Shown: positions 42,053 through 51,538 of the stretch, piece by piece
How positions within the stretch are numbered: position 1 is the stretch's first letter
How the letters are laid out: each line of letters starts with the position of its first letter
Source: an uncultured bacterium
GTDB lineage: Bacteria; Bacillota; Clostridia; Oscillospirales; Oscillospiraceae
DNA: 64,000 nt
Direction of reading: 5' to 3'
Assembly: GCA_947383145.1 (NCBI GenBank)
Contig: CANDCH010000008.1
Coordinates: 32,539-96,538, forward strand
Program-made: the position numbers and the translations under genes
Notes under the pieces: generated by a model
Told to the model about the DNA's origin: nothing
Database searches by the model: none
Seen by the model: the letters and a program-made list of their open reading frames with translations, nothing else

Positions 42053-44628
42053 AAAATAAGACGACGCGGTTCCTGATCTCCAGCTTGATCGGGGTGGCCC
42101 TGCTTTGCGTGTGCGTCTTTTCCTTTTTCGCCGTCCACATGAGCAACCAGAGCGCCCGCACCATCAATGAGGTGGGCACCCTTTATATGTCCAGCATGAG
42201 CCAGCAGACCTCCATGCATTTTGAGAGCATTATCAGCCTCCAGCTGGAGCAGCTCAGGACGCTGACGAATACCATCACCTCCGACGAGGTGCACCGGGAC
42301 CGGGCGCTTCAGGAGGCGCTTGTGGAGGGCGCCAGGGCCCGGGATTTCAGCTATCTGGCCTTTTACGGCAGCGACGGGACGCTTGAGATGCTTTGCGGCG
42401 CCCAGCTCACCGTCACCGACCCGGAGCCCTTTTTGTCCTCCCTGCGCGGGGAGGAGCGGAAGGTGGCCATCGGCACCAACCCTCAGGGGGAAAAGGTGAT
42501 CCTGCTTGGGATGCCCTCCCCCCACGAGCCCACCCCGGAGCACAACTGCGCCGCCCTGGTGGCCGGGCTGCCGGTGAGCTACATCAGCGACAATCTCTCC
42601 CTGGAGGAGAACAGCGAGCGGGCCTACTCCTTCATCATACGCAGGGACGGCTCCTTTGTCATCCGCAGCAACGACGCCTACCGGAACAACTATTTCGAGC
42701 GGGTCCGGGTCCTTTATGAGGACGTGAACGGCATCACGGCGGAGGAGTATCTGAAGGAGCTGGACGAGGCCATGACGGAGGGGCGGGACTACGCCAACGA
42801 GTTCACCATGGAGGGAGAGCGGTATCACCTCTACTGCACCCACCTGCCCTATTCCGAGTGGTTCCTGATCACCTTCCTGCCCTACGGCTCCATGGATACC
42901 ATTGTCACCGGCTTCAGCCGGGAGTGGGGGGGCATGACGGTATTCAGCGGGATTATCATCCTCACCGCCCTGATGCTGGTGTTCTACAAGTACTACGGCC
43001 TCACCCGGCAGCAGCTGCGGGAGCTGGAGGAGGCCCGGGCCTCCGAGGAGGCCGCCCGGAAGGACGCCGAGCACGCCAACCGGGCCAAAAGCGAGTTTTT
43101 GTCCAACATGAGCCACGATATCCGCACGCCCATGAACGCCATTGTGGGCATGACCGCCATCGCCACCGCCAACATCGACGACCAGCAGCAGGTGAAAAAC
43201 TGCCTGAAGAAGATCACCCTGTCCAGCAAGCATCTGCTTGGCCTCATCAACGACGTGCTGGATATGTCCAAAATCGAGAGCGGCCGCATGACCCTGAACA
43301 TGGACCAGGTGTCCCTGCGGGAGGTGGTGGACAGCATCGTGTCCATCTGCCAGCCCCAGGTGAAGGCCAAGCACCAGCACTTCGACGTGTTTATCCACGA
43401 CATCTCCACCGAGAATGTGCTGTGCGACAGCGTGCGCCTCAACCAGGTGATGCTCAACCTGTTGTCCAACGCCATCAAGTTCACCCCCGAGGAGGGGAAG
43501 ATCCACATGGCGCTGTTCGAGGAGAGCTCCCCCAAGGGGGAGGACTTCGTCCGCATCCAGATTCAGGTGAAGGACAACGGCATCGGCATGTCCAAGGAGT
43601 TCATGCGCCACATCTTCGATTCCTTCGCCCGGGAGGACAGCGCCCGGGTCCACCGCACCGAGGGCACCGGCCTGGGCATGGCCATCACAAAGTTTATCGT
43701 GGTGGACGCCATGGGCGGCGACATCCAGGTGGACAGCACCCAGGGCAAGGGCTCTGAGTTCCGGGTGACGCTGGACCTGGAGAAGGCGGACGTGATGGAG
43801 GAGGACATGATCCTCCCCAACTGGAATATGCTGGTGGTGGACGACGACCGCCAGCTGTGCGAGACCACCGCCTCCGCCCTCCATTCCATCGGGGTGAACG
43901 CCGAGTGGACCCTGGACGGGGAGAGCGCCGTGGAGATGGTGGTCAAGCGCCACCAGCGGCAGGACGGCTATCACATCATCCTGTTGGATTGGAAGCTGCC
44001 CGGCATGGACGGCATCGCCACCGCCCGGCGCATCCGGGAGGCGCTGGGGGACGACCCGGTGCCCATTCTGCTCATCTCGGCGTACGATTGGGGAGAGATC
44101 GAGCACAGCGCGCGGGACGCGGGCATCACCGGCTTTATCTCCAAGCCGCTGTTCAAGTCCACCCTGTTCAACTCCCTGCGGCAGTTTACCGGAAGCCTGA
44201 CGGAGGAGGAAGAGGAGGAAGCGGCCCAGGGGGAGCGCGGCCGGGACCTGACCGGCCGGCGCATTCTGCTGGCGGAGGACAACGAGCTGAACTGGGAAAT
44301 CGCCTCCGAGCTGCTCAGCGAGGAGGGACTGGTGCTGGACTGGGCGGAAAACGGCCAGATCTGCGTGGAGATGCTGAATCAGTCCCCGCCGGGCTACTAC
44401 GACGCCGTTCTAATGGACATCCGCATGCCCGTCATGGGTGGATACGAGGCCACCCAGGTCATTCGGACCCTGGACCGGCCCGACCGGGACCTGCCCATCA
44501 TCGCGATGACCGCCGACGCTTTCGCCGAGGACGTGAAGCGGAGCCTGGACTGCGGCATGAACGCCCATGTGGCCAAGCCCATCGACGTGCGGGAGGTCAT
44601 GCGCCTGCTGGAAAAATTCATCAAGTAG
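42049..44628 (+). CDS. Hybrid sensor histidine kinase with two receiver domains
   Basis: An 859-aa membrane kinase: TM1 about residues 8-29, extracellular dCache-like sensor about 30-290, TM2 about 296-315, a coiled coil (QQLRELEEARASEEAARK), HisKA with SHDIRTPMNAIVGM (His356), HATPase (NLLSNAIKFT, DNGIGM, GTGLGMAI) and two receiver domains (VVDDDRQLCE with LLDWKLPGMDG; LLAEDNELNWE with LMDIRMPVMGG). The phosphorelay would run kinase to receiver to Hpt to the c-di-GMP regulator. It starts at the Hpt stop (ATGA) and ends before a strong terminator and the flagellar operon. The ligand is unknown. Confidence 0.92.
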   Translation: MKNKTTRFLISSLIGVALLCVCVFSFFAVHMSNQSARTINEVGTLYMSSMSQQTSMHFESIISLQLEQLRTLTNTITSDEVHRDRALQEALVEGARARDFSYLAFYGSDGTLEMLCGAQLTVTDPEPFLSSLRGEERKVAIGTNPQGEKVILLGMPSPHEPTPEHNCAALVAGLPVSYISDNLSLEENSERAYSFIIRRDGSFVIRSNDAYRNNYFERVRVLYEDVNGITAEEYLKELDEAMTEGRDYANEFTMEGERYHLYCTHLPYSEWFLITFLPYGSMDTIVTGFSREWGGMTVFSGIIILTALMLVFYKYYGLTRQQLRELEEARASEEAARKDAEHANRAKSEFLSNMSHDIRTPMNAIVGMTAIATANIDDQQQVKNCLKKITLSSKHLLGLINDVLDMSKIESGRMTLNMDQVSLREVVDSIVSICQPQVKAKHQHFDVFIHDISTENVLCDSVRLNQVMLNLLSNAIKFTPEEGKIHMALFEESSPKGEDFVRIQIQVKDNGIGMSKEFMRHIFDSFAREDSARVHRTEGTGLGMAITKFIVVDAMGGDIQVDSTQGKGSEFRVTLDLEKADVMEEDMILPNWNMLVVDDDRQLCETTASALHSIGVNAEWTLDGESAVEMVVKRHQRQDGYHIILLDWKLPGMDGIATARRIREALGDDPVPILLISAYDWGEIEHSARDAGITGFISKPLFKSTLFNSLRQFTGSLTEEEEEEAAQGERGRDLTGRRILLAEDNELNWEIASELLSEEGLVLDWAENGQICVEMLNQSPPGYYDAVLMDIRMPVMGGYEATQVIRTLDRPDRDLPIIAMTADAFAEDVKRSLDCGMNAHVAKPIDVREVMRLLEKFIK

Positions 44629-44632
44629 GGGA

Positions 44633-44682
44633 AGGGCCCTCCGGCTGGAGCCGGAGGGCCCTGGCCTGGATTTACTTTTTTT
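44633..44682 (+). terminator. Terminator of the signalling operon
   Basis: A perfect 13-bp stem (44633-44645 with 44650-44662), TGGA loop, followed by a run of T at about 44674-44682. It separates the signalling operon from the flagellar operon. Confidence 0.9.
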
Positions 44683-44779
44683 TCCAGATGCAAGGGGCGC
44701 GCCGCGCTTTTCCCAGATTTTTTATGCCGGAACTTTGTACTTTAGTTGATTTTCGACTGCGCAAGCGGGCAGGAGGGGG

Positions 44780-45049
44780 TTGCGCTTTCCCCGCCCCTAT
44801 GGTATAATGCAGTAAAGTGAGCCGCATTGCGGCAAAATGGGGACGCGTCCCCGCCCTGAATCCGATGGCCTGCCCCTCTCAGAAGCGCAACCACATGTGG
44901 TCATGACGGGGGTTCGCTGTCGTTTTTCCATGAAGGGGAGAAGAGATACCATTTTTTGGATTGCCCCCGGGGCTTGCATTTTTCCCGGAGATGATTCATA
45001 ATAGTGGTTATTCACCGGCGGGCGGAGCCCGCAGAACAGGAGGCCGGTT
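44780..45049 (+). promoter_or_regulatory. Promoters and structured leader of the flagellar operon
   Basis: The gap 44683-45049 holds no gene. TTGCGC (44780-44785), 17 nt, TATAAT (44803-44808) form a sigma-A-type promoter. The following 240 nt contain several short inverted repeats: GCCGCA/TGCGGC near 44821, GGGGACGCGTCCCC near 44839, and AACCACATGTGGT near 44889 inside a larger AGCG/CGCT pairing. A second candidate, TTGCAT (44974-44979), 17 nt, CATAAT (44997-45002), lies close to flgB. AGGAGG precedes the flgB ATG. No sigma-D (sigma-28) site and no c-di-GMP riboswitch consensus was recognised. Confidence 0.6.
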
Positions 45050-45439
45050 ATGGACTTTTTGACGAGCAATTCCCAGCTGCTGCTGGAAAAATCCATGGGG
45101 TTTCTCTGGACCAAGCAGGCGGCGATTCTGGACAACATCGCCAATGCGGAAACCCCCAACTATAAGGCCAAGGTTGTGACCTTTGAGGAGAGCATCCGCG
45201 CCAAGCTGGAGGAGGCCGCCGCCCGGTCCCAGGGGGCGGGGAAAGCGGTGCGGGATGTGCTGGAGGACTCCAGCCTCCGGGTGTTCGAGGCCCAGGAGCA
45301 GACCCGTATGGACGACAACGGCGTGAACGTCACCAGCGAGATGACGGAGCTGATGCGCAACGCCTACCAGCAGCAGTACGTGTTCCAGGCTATCAACAAG
45401 CACTACGCCATTCTGCGCATGGCCGTCAACGGCCAGTGA
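45050..45439 (+). CDS. flgB: Flagellar basal-body rod protein FlgB
   Basis: A 129-aa proximal rod protein exported through the flagellar type III apparatus. The axial-family motif NIANAETPNYKAK is at about residue 30 and the C-terminal helix (MTELMRNAYQQQYVFQAINKHY) completes the coiled-coil D0 pair. First gene of the flagellar operon, with AGGAGG 9 nt before the ATG. Confidence 0.95.
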   Translation: MDFLTSNSQLLLEKSMGFLWTKQAAILDNIANAETPNYKAKVVTFEESIRAKLEEAAARSQGAGKAVRDVLEDSSLRVFEAQEQTRMDDNGVNVTSEMTELMRNAYQQQYVFQAINKHYAILRMAVNGQ

Positions 45440-45480
45440 CGTGAGGGCGCGCCGCATACCGCAATAGGAGGATACATATC

Positions 45481-45951
45481 ATGGGCTTCATGAATTCGAT
45501 CAATATCGTGGGCTCCGGCCTGACCGCCCAGCAGCTGCGGCTGGACATTGTGGCGGAGAACGTGACCAATTCCCAAACGACCCGGGTGGAGAACGGCGAG
45601 GGCGCCTACCGCCGGAAAATGGTGGTGTTCGAGGCGGTCAGCGGCCGTGATTCGTTCCGGGCCGCTTTGGCGCAGGCCGCCAACGGCCTCATCCCCAACA
45701 CCGTCCAGGCCACCCCCGCCGCCGGCGGCGTGCGGGTCACCGAAATCGTGGAGGACGAGTCCCCCATGAAGCTGGTCTATGACCCCACCCACCCTGACGC
45801 CGACGAGGACGGCTATGTGGAGCTGCCCAACGTGGACATGGTGAAGGAGATGGCCGACGCCATGGCCGCCACCCGCGCCTACGCCTCCAACGTCACGGCG
45901 CTCAACACGCTGAAATCCGTCATCTCCAGCGGTTTGGAGATCGGCAGGTAA
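45481..45951 (+). CDS. flgC: Flagellar basal-body rod protein FlgC
   Basis: A 156-aa rod protein. The N-terminal axial domain (SGLTAQQLRLDIVAENVTNSQTTR), the YDPTHPDADEDGYVELPNVDMV signature and a C-terminal helix (MADAMAATRAYASNVTALN) are present. It follows flgB by 41 nt with a GGAGG-containing ribosome site. It builds the proximal rod with FlgB and FliE. Confidence 0.95.
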   Translation: MGFMNSINIVGSGLTAQQLRLDIVAENVTNSQTTRVENGEGAYRRKMVVFEAVSGRDSFRAALAQAANGLIPNTVQATPAAGGVRVTEIVEDESPMKLVYDPTHPDADEDGYVELPNVDMVKEMADAMAATRAYASNVTALNTLKSVISSGLEIGR

Positions 45952-45990
45952 ACAATTACATTAATTATATAGCAAAGGAGATCGGCTGCC

Positions 45991-46350
45991 ATGAGCGCAC
46001 CCATCGACGGCGTCACCGGGATCCCCAAGAACGCGGGCATCACTGGTATTACCAATCCCATTTCAAAAATCGCCGCCCCCGTCCAGACCGGGGACGGGGA
46101 AAAGGCCGTCAGCCTGGACGAGGTGAAGGAGAGCGATTTCGGCTCCCTGTTCAGCGACCTGATCCAGAATGTGAAGGACACCGACGCGGAGTTTACCCAG
46201 GCGCAGTACCTGCTGGCCACCGGACAGCTGGATAACCCCGCCCAGCTGGGCATCGCCGGTTATAAGGCCGAGCTCGCCGTGAGCCTCCTGATTCAGATGC
46301 GCAACCGCGCGCTGGACGCCTACAACGAGCTGAAGAACATGAACGTCTGA
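45991..46350 (+). CDS. fliE: Flagellar hook-basal body protein FliE
   Basis: A 119-aa adaptor between the MS ring and the rod. The C-terminal two thirds match FliE (FGSLFSDLIQNVKDTDAEFTQAQYLLATG, quoted by its ends FGSLF and LLATG; MRNRALDAYNELKNMNV). AAAGGAG precedes the ATG. A small imperfect hairpin (46353-46377) lies between it and fliF. Confidence 0.92.
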   Translation: MSAPIDGVTGIPKNAGITGITNPISKIAAPVQTGDGEKAVSLDEVKESDFGSLFSDLIQNVKDTDAEFTQAQYLLATGQLDNPAQLGIAGYKAELAVSLLIQMRNRALDAYNELKNMNV

Positions 46351-46406
46351 GTGTGCCGGGCCGTTAGGTCCGGCAGCAACAACGCGGAGAGCGGGGTCGA
46401 TGGCAC

Positions 46407-48131
46407 TTGAACAAGGAAAAGCTGAAGGACTACTGGGAAAAAGTCAAGGAAACCTTCGGGAAAATCTCTAAAAAAGTAAAAATTCTCATTGCAGCGGCCC
46501 TGGCGGTCCTGGTAGTTCTCATTGTGGGTCTGGTGGTTTTCTTCAACACCCGGCCCTATGCCACCCTCATTGCCGGGGCCTCCGCCGAGGAGACCGCCAC
46601 CGTGCTCACCTGGCTGGAGGAACAGGGGGTTACGGATTTCCGCATGGAGGGGTCGGGGACCATTCTGGTGCCCCCGGCCCAGGCCGCCAGCCTGAAGGCC
46701 AAGCTGCTCCAGGAGCAGTACTCCTCCTCCAACGCCCCCTACAGCGGGTATTTTGAGCGGGTCAGCGCCCTGTCCACCGTGCAGGACCGAAACACCGCCA
46801 GACTGGCCGACCTCACCGAGGCGCTGAACTCCACCATCCGCAAGTTTGAGGGCGTGCGGGACGCGTCCGTGAGCATCAACCTGGGCGAGGACCGGGGCTA
46901 CGTGCTGGACGCCAACAACGTGGTCAACGCCTCCGCCGGGGTGCTGCTCACCATGGACGGAGACAAGCTGCTCTCTGCGGAGCAGGCCAACGCCATCCGC
47001 AACTACATATCCCACAGCGTGGCCGCCCTGGATGTGGACGACGTGTCCATCACCGACACACGGGGCAATATCTACGACGGCATGACCCTGGAGGGGAGCG
47101 GCAGCGCCGCCGACGCCACCGCCCTGGCCCACCAGGCCGAGCAGTGGTGGTCCAACCAGATCCGCAGCCAGATCGAGCAGCAGCTGTTCAAGATGTACGG
47201 CGAGGAGAACGTGGGCGTCACCGTCCGCTGCAACGTGGAGCTGGGCGATAAGATCGTCAACGATTACGATGTGCGCCTGCCTGACTTTGCAAAAGACGGC
47301 TCCACAGAGGGCCGGGGCATCATCGGCAGCAACTTCTGGAGCTGGACGATGCGGGCGGACGACGGCACCGTGACGGGCGGACTGGTGGGCACCCCGTCCA
47401 ACTCCGAGCTGCCCATCTATGTGGAGGAGGGCGAGACGGTAGAGGGCCTTTTGGGCCGCTTGGCCGCCGAGGGCAGCATCGAGTACGACAACCCCAAGAC
47501 CCAGACCCAGATTACCATCACCGCCGCCACCCTGAAGGACGTGTCGGTGTCGGTGTCCATCAACTCCACCGCCTCCGGCCCCATCGACGTGGACGCCATG
47601 ACCCGCCACATCGCCGTGTCCGGCGGCATCCAGGCCCCTCTGGAGCTGCCCGAGGGCCTCACCGAGGCGGACTATCTGGCCCGGAAGGTGTCCGTGCTGA
47701 GCACGCCGTTCTATGTGGCTCCCGAGCAGCCCGCTCAGCCCTCCGGCTGGGAGGCCCTGGGCATTCCCATCTGGGTGCCCATCGCCGCCGGCGCGGGCCT
47801 GCTGCTGTTCGCCGTGATCCTCACCATCATCCTGATGCTGCGGCGCAGGAAGCGCAAAAAGCAGGAGGAGGAAGAGCGGGCCGTGGAGGAGATGCTGGCC
47901 ACTACCATGCCCGGGCAGGCAGTGGAGCTGGGACCCGACGGCCAGCCCCTGCCCCCCGAGGTGGAGCTGGACGAGGACGGCAACCCCATCGGCGGCGCCA
48001 ACGTGATGGACCTGCACACCGAGCGGAGCATGGAGCTGCGCCAGAGCATCCGGGACTTTGTGGACGAGAACATGGAGGTCGCGGCCCTGCTGATCAAGAG
48101 CTGGCTGAAGGAGGATGGAGACAATGGCTGA
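46407..48131 (+). CDS. fliF: Flagellar MS-ring protein FliF
   Basis: A 574-aa membrane ring protein: cytoplasmic N-terminus, TM1 at about residues 27-47, the YscJ/FliF ring-building domains to about 290, a long periplasmic region, TM2 at about residues 458-478 and a C-terminal cytoplasmic tail that binds FliG (ELRQSIRDFVDENMEVAALLIKSWL). The only usable start is TTG 46407; the ribosome site is weak (GGAG about 16 nt upstream), and an ATG 8 nt earlier is out of frame. It scaffolds the export gate and rotor. Confidence 0.94.
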   Translation: MNKEKLKDYWEKVKETFGKISKKVKILIAAALAVLVVLIVGLVVFFNTRPYATLIAGASAEETATVLTWLEEQGVTDFRMEGSGTILVPPAQAASLKAKLLQEQYSSSNAPYSGYFERVSALSTVQDRNTARLADLTEALNSTIRKFEGVRDASVSINLGEDRGYVLDANNVVNASAGVLLTMDGDKLLSAEQANAIRNYISHSVAALDVDDVSITDTRGNIYDGMTLEGSGSAADATALAHQAEQWWSNQIRSQIEQQLFKMYGEENVGVTVRCNVELGDKIVNDYDVRLPDFAKDGSTEGRGIIGSNFWSWTMRADDGTVTGGLVGTPSNSELPIYVEEGETVEGLLGRLAAEGSIEYDNPKTQTQITITAATLKDVSVSVSINSTASGPIDVDAMTRHIAVSGGIQAPLELPEGLTEADYLARKVSVLSTPFYVAPEQPAQPSGWEALGIPIWVPIAAGAGLLLFAVILTIILMLRRRKRKKQEEEERAVEEMLATTMPGQAVELGPDGQPLPPEVELDEDGNPIGGANVMDLHTERSMELRQSIRDFVDENMEVAALLIKSWLKEDGDNG

Positions 48132-49206
48132 CGCCGCGGTTAAAGAACAGGCACCGGCCCCCTCCGCCGAGGTCAAGGCCCCGCCCAAGAAAAGGCTGGA
48201 ACACGAGGTCCCCCTCACGGGGGCCCAGCGGGCGGCCACCGTCATTATCTCCCTGGGCGTGGAGCGGGCGTCCGCCCTCTACAAGCACATGGAGCCAGAG
48301 GACGTGGAGCAGCTCACCCTTGAGGTGGCCAAGATGGGCTTCCTGGGGTCGGAGCAGACCGAACAGATTCTGTACGAGTTCTACCAGCTGTGCCGCACCA
48401 ACCGTGCGGTCACCGAGGGCGGCCTGGAGTACGCCCGGACGGTGCTGGAAAAGGCCTACGGCGCCCAGGCCGCCGACGAGCTGCTGGGCAAGGTGACCAA
48501 GTCCCTGCAAAACCGGTCCTTCTCCTTCATGGAGAAGGCGGACGACAAGTCCCTGTTCTCCGCCCTCCAGAACGAGCGGCCCCAGACCATCTCCCTGGTG
48601 CTGTCCTATGTGGACCCGGACAAGGCCGCCGGGGTCATCTCCCAGCTGGACGAGAAGCGCCAGGTCCAGGTGGTGGAGAGCATGGCCAAGATCGAGAGCG
48701 TGTCCCCCGTCGCCGTCAAGATCATCGAGGCGGAGATGCGCAAGAAGTTCTCCAACATTGTCACCAACGCCAACGTGAAGGTGGGCGGCATCGACTACGT
48801 GGCCGACGTGATGAACAATTTGGACCGCACCAGCGAGAAAAACATCTTCGACGGCCTGTCCGCCTACGACCAGGAGCTGGCCGACGAGATCCGCAAGCGG
48901 ATGTTCGTGTTCGAGGACATCATCACCATGGACGACCGCTCCGTGCAGCGCTTCGTCCGGGACTGCGACCCCAGAGACCTGGTGCTGGCCCTCAAGTCCG
49001 CCAACGAGGAGGTTTCCAAAAAGCTGCTCAGCAACATGTCCACCCGTATGGCTCAGAATATCCGGGACGACCTGGAGATCACCACCAATGTCCGCATGAA
49101 GGACGTGGAGGACGCCCAGCAGCGCATCGTGGATATCATCCGCGACCTGGAGGAAAAGAACGAGATCGTGATCGCGAAGGGCGGAAAGGACGATATCATT
49201 GCCTAA
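48124..49206 (+). CDS. fliG: Flagellar motor switch protein FliG
   Basis: A 360-aa rotor protein that links FliF to FliM and carries the torque-generating C-terminal domain. It shows GAQRAATVIISLGVERASALYKHM at the N-terminus, an EMAKIESVSP-like middle region (ESMAKIESVSPVAVKIIEAEM in part) and the C-terminal charged helix with DDRSVQRFVRDCDPRDLVLALK. ATG 48124 has AGGAGG 10 nt upstream; an ATG 9 nt earlier is too close. It overlaps fliF by 8 nt. Confidence 0.95.
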   Translation: MADAAVKEQAPAPSAEVKAPPKKRLEHEVPLTGAQRAATVIISLGVERASALYKHMEPEDVEQLTLEVAKMGFLGSEQTEQILYEFYQLCRTNRAVTEGGLEYARTVLEKAYGAQAADELLGKVTKSLQNRSFSFMEKADDKSLFSALQNERPQTISLVLSYVDPDKAAGVISQLDEKRQVQVVESMAKIESVSPVAVKIIEAEMRKKFSNIVTNANVKVGGIDYVADVMNNLDRTSEKNIFDGLSAYDQELADEIRKRMFVFEDIITMDDRSVQRFVRDCDPRDLVLALKSANEEVSKKLLSNMSTRMAQNIRDDLEITTNVRMKDVEDAQQRIVDIIRDLEEKNEIVIAKGGKDDIIA

Positions 49207-50137
49207 CATATTCAAAGCGTTCCTCTGGGGCGGGGGCAGGGACGAGGCTGAGGCCAGGGTAGAGCCCTATCAATTCCCCGACGCGGCGGAGTTGGTGGTG
49301 GAGCCGGAGGCGGAGGAGGAACCCCCCGCCCCGGAGGAGCCGCCGGCGGAGCCGGAAGCGGAGGCGGAGGGCTTTGACGTGCTGGCGGCCGGCCCGGAGC
49401 TGGACGGTGCGCCGGAGGAGGAGCCGGCCCCGGAGGAAAACCCCATCACCTTTGCCCAGGTTCAGGCGGAGGAGATTCTGGCCCAGGCCCGGCAGGACGC
49501 GGAGCGCTCTGCCCGTCAGGCCCGGGAGGAGGAGCAGCGGATTCTGAGTCAGGCCCGGGAGAACGCCGCCCGGGAGGCCGAGGCCGTTTTCGCCAAGGCC
49601 CGGGAGGAGGGCTATCAGGAGGGCTACGCGGCCGGGATGGCCCAGGCCGCCCAGGAGTCCAAGGCCCTCCGGGAGGAGCAGGCCAGACGCCAGGAGGAGG
49701 AGGTCCACCGCTTCATGGAGCAGGCGGGGGCCGCCCTGGACCGGCAGATGGACCAGAGCGTGGCCGACCTGCGGGATCTGGCCCTGGCGGTGGCGGAAAA
49801 GGTGGTGTGCGTCAGCCTGAAGAGCAGCGCCGACGTCATCAGCCGGATGATTCAGACCGCCATTGACAAGAGGAAGAAAAAGGAATGGGTGCACATATAT
49901 ATCTCTGAGTGCGACGCCAAGCGCCTCACCCAGATCCCCGCGTCCCTGTCCGGGGCGCTCAGCGCCCTGTCCGACCGGGTGCGCATCATCCCCATGGCGG
50001 ACGACGAGTCGGGCACCTGCATCATTGAAATGCCCGACGAGATCGTGGACGCCAGCGCCGCCACCCAGCTGAACAACCTGCGGACCATCTTGATGGACAC
50101 CGCCAACAGCGCGTCGGGGATGAACCTGTTTTCGTGA
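49199..50137 (+). CDS. fliH: FliH-type flagellar export regulator
   Basis: A 312-aa protein with a Glu/Pro-rich N-terminal region (about residues 15-85), a long coiled coil (about 90-175; AQARQDAERSARQAREEEQ) and a C-terminal FliH/YscL domain (VAEKVVCVSLKSSADVISRMI). FliH dimers hold the FliI ATPase at the export gate and restrain it. The start is TTG 49199, overlapping fliG by 8 nt with AAAGGA upstream. The N-terminal acidic stretch makes it longer than most FliH proteins. Confidence 0.87.
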   Translation: MPNIFKAFLWGGGRDEAEARVEPYQFPDAAELVVEPEAEEEPPAPEEPPAEPEAEAEGFDVLAAGPELDGAPEEEPAPEENPITFAQVQAEEILAQARQDAERSARQAREEEQRILSQARENAAREAEAVFAKAREEGYQEGYAAGMAQAAQESKALREEQARRQEEEVHRFMEQAGAALDRQMDQSVADLRDLALAVAEKVVCVSLKSSADVISRMIQTAIDKRKKKEWVHIYISECDAKRLTQIPASLSGALSALSDRVRIIPMADDESGTCIIEMPDEIVDASAATQLNNLRTILMDTANSASGMNLFS

Positions 50138-50207
50138 GAGTTTGGGGAGCCTCCCTTCTCCCAGGCCGGGAACGAGGCTCTGAGGCATACGGCCGGTGGA
50201 GTGAAGC

Positions 50208-51518
50208 ATGCCTTCCGTATTTCAACAAATGACCCGTCAGGTGTACAACGCGGAGCCCTACAGCCTGACGGGAAAAATCGAGAATATTGTGGGCATGTCC
50301 ATCGAGGCCAGCGGCGGGCGCGCCGCCGTGGGCGACATCTGCCGCATTTACAACGGCGATTCCGGCGGACAGGTCACCGCCGAGGTGGTGGGCTTTAAAA
50401 ACGACCACATCCTGCTCATGCCCTATTCGGACATGAGCGGCATCTCGGCGGGCAATTTTGTGCGCAACACCGGGCGGCAGCTCACCCTCCACGTGGGGGA
50501 GTTCCTCCGGGGCCGGATCATCAACGCCTTGGGCCAGCCCATCGACGGCAAGGGCCCCTTTGAGGGCGGCACCTCCTACTGCGTGGGGGGCGGCTACATC
50601 AACCCCCTCCAGCGCCCCCCCATCCGGGAGCGCATTCAGTTCGGCGTGAAGGCCATCGACGGGCTCATCACCATCGGCAAGGGCCAGCGTATCGGCATTT
50701 TCGCCGGGTCGGGCGTGGGCAAGTCCACCCTCATGGGCATGATCGCAAAGAACGTCACCGCCGATATCAACGTCATCGCCCTGGTGGGCGAGCGAGGCCG
50801 CGAGGTGCTGGAGTTCGTCCAGAAGGACCTGGGCGAGGAGGGCATGAAGCGGTCCATCCTGGTGGTGGCCACCTCCGACCAGCCCGCCATGCTTCGGATG
50901 CGGTGCCCCAGCGTGGCCACCGGCATCGCGGAATACTTCCGGGACCAGGGGTACGACGTGCTGCTGATGATGGATTCCCTCACCCGCTTCGCCATGGCCC
51001 AGCGGGAGATCGGTCTGGCCATCGGCGAGCCGCCGGTGAGCAGGGGCTACACCCCTTCCATGTACGCCGAGATGCCCAAGCTGCTGGAGCGCAGCGGCAA
51101 TTTCAGCCGGGGCTCCATCACCGGGGTGTACACCGTGCTGGTGGAGGGCGACGACACCAACGAGCCCATTGCCGACACGGTCCGGGGCATTCTGGACGGG
51201 CACATCGTGCTGTCCCGGCAGCTGGCCAACTCCAACCACTACCCCGCCATCGACGTGTCCGCCAGCATCTCCCGCCTGATGGTGGAGATCGTCCCGCCGG
51301 AGCACCGCCAGCTGGCCTCCCGCATACGTGATATTATGAGCGTGTATGAGAAGAACGCCGACCTGGTGGCCATCGGGGCCTACAAGCCGGGCACCAACCG
51401 CAAGCTGGATTTCGCCATGTCCAAAATCGACGCGGTGAACGACTTTCTCACCCAGGATGTGAATCAGGCCTTTACCTACGGCCAGTGCGTGGAGGAAATG
51501 GCCAAGATCCTCAAATAA
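50208..51518 (+). CDS. fliI: Flagellum-specific export ATPase FliI
   Basis: A 436-aa F1-beta-like ATPase of the flagellar type III secretion system. Walker A is AGSGVGKSTLMGMI at about residue 166, followed by ALVGERGREVLEF, Walker B YDVLLMMDSLTRFAMAQREI and the arginine-finger region. ATG 50208 has GGTGGAG upstream. Paired with FliH before and FliJ after, the usual ATPase complex order. Confidence 0.96.
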   Translation: MPSVFQQMTRQVYNAEPYSLTGKIENIVGMSIEASGGRAAVGDICRIYNGDSGGQVTAEVVGFKNDHILLMPYSDMSGISAGNFVRNTGRQLTLHVGEFLRGRIINALGQPIDGKGPFEGGTSYCVGGGYINPLQRPPIRERIQFGVKAIDGLITIGKGQRIGIFAGSGVGKSTLMGMIAKNVTADINVIALVGERGREVLEFVQKDLGEEGMKRSILVVATSDQPAMLRMRCPSVATGIAEYFRDQGYDVLLMMDSLTRFAMAQREIGLAIGEPPVSRGYTPSMYAEMPKLLERSGNFSRGSITGVYTVLVEGDDTNEPIADTVRGILDGHIVLSRQLANSNHYPAIDVSASISRLMVEIVPPEHRQLASRIRDIMSVYEKNADLVAIGAYKPGTNRKLDFAMSKIDAVNDFLTQDVNQAFTYGQCVEEMAKILK

Positions 51519-51538
51519 ACGGCGAGGTGTACAGATAG

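Noticed and set aside
44920-44935. tRNA-like GGGGTTCGCT stretch
   Set aside because: It recalls a T-loop, but no acceptor, D or anticodon stems of tRNA size surround it.
44809-45049. c-di-GMP (GEMM) riboswitch before flgB
   Set aside because: The leader is structured, but the conserved GEMM core elements could not be found. Kept only as an unknown structured leader.
46399-46406. ATG start for FliF at 46399
   Set aside because: It is out of frame with FliF; only TTG 46407 starts the conserved protein unless there is a sequence error nearby.
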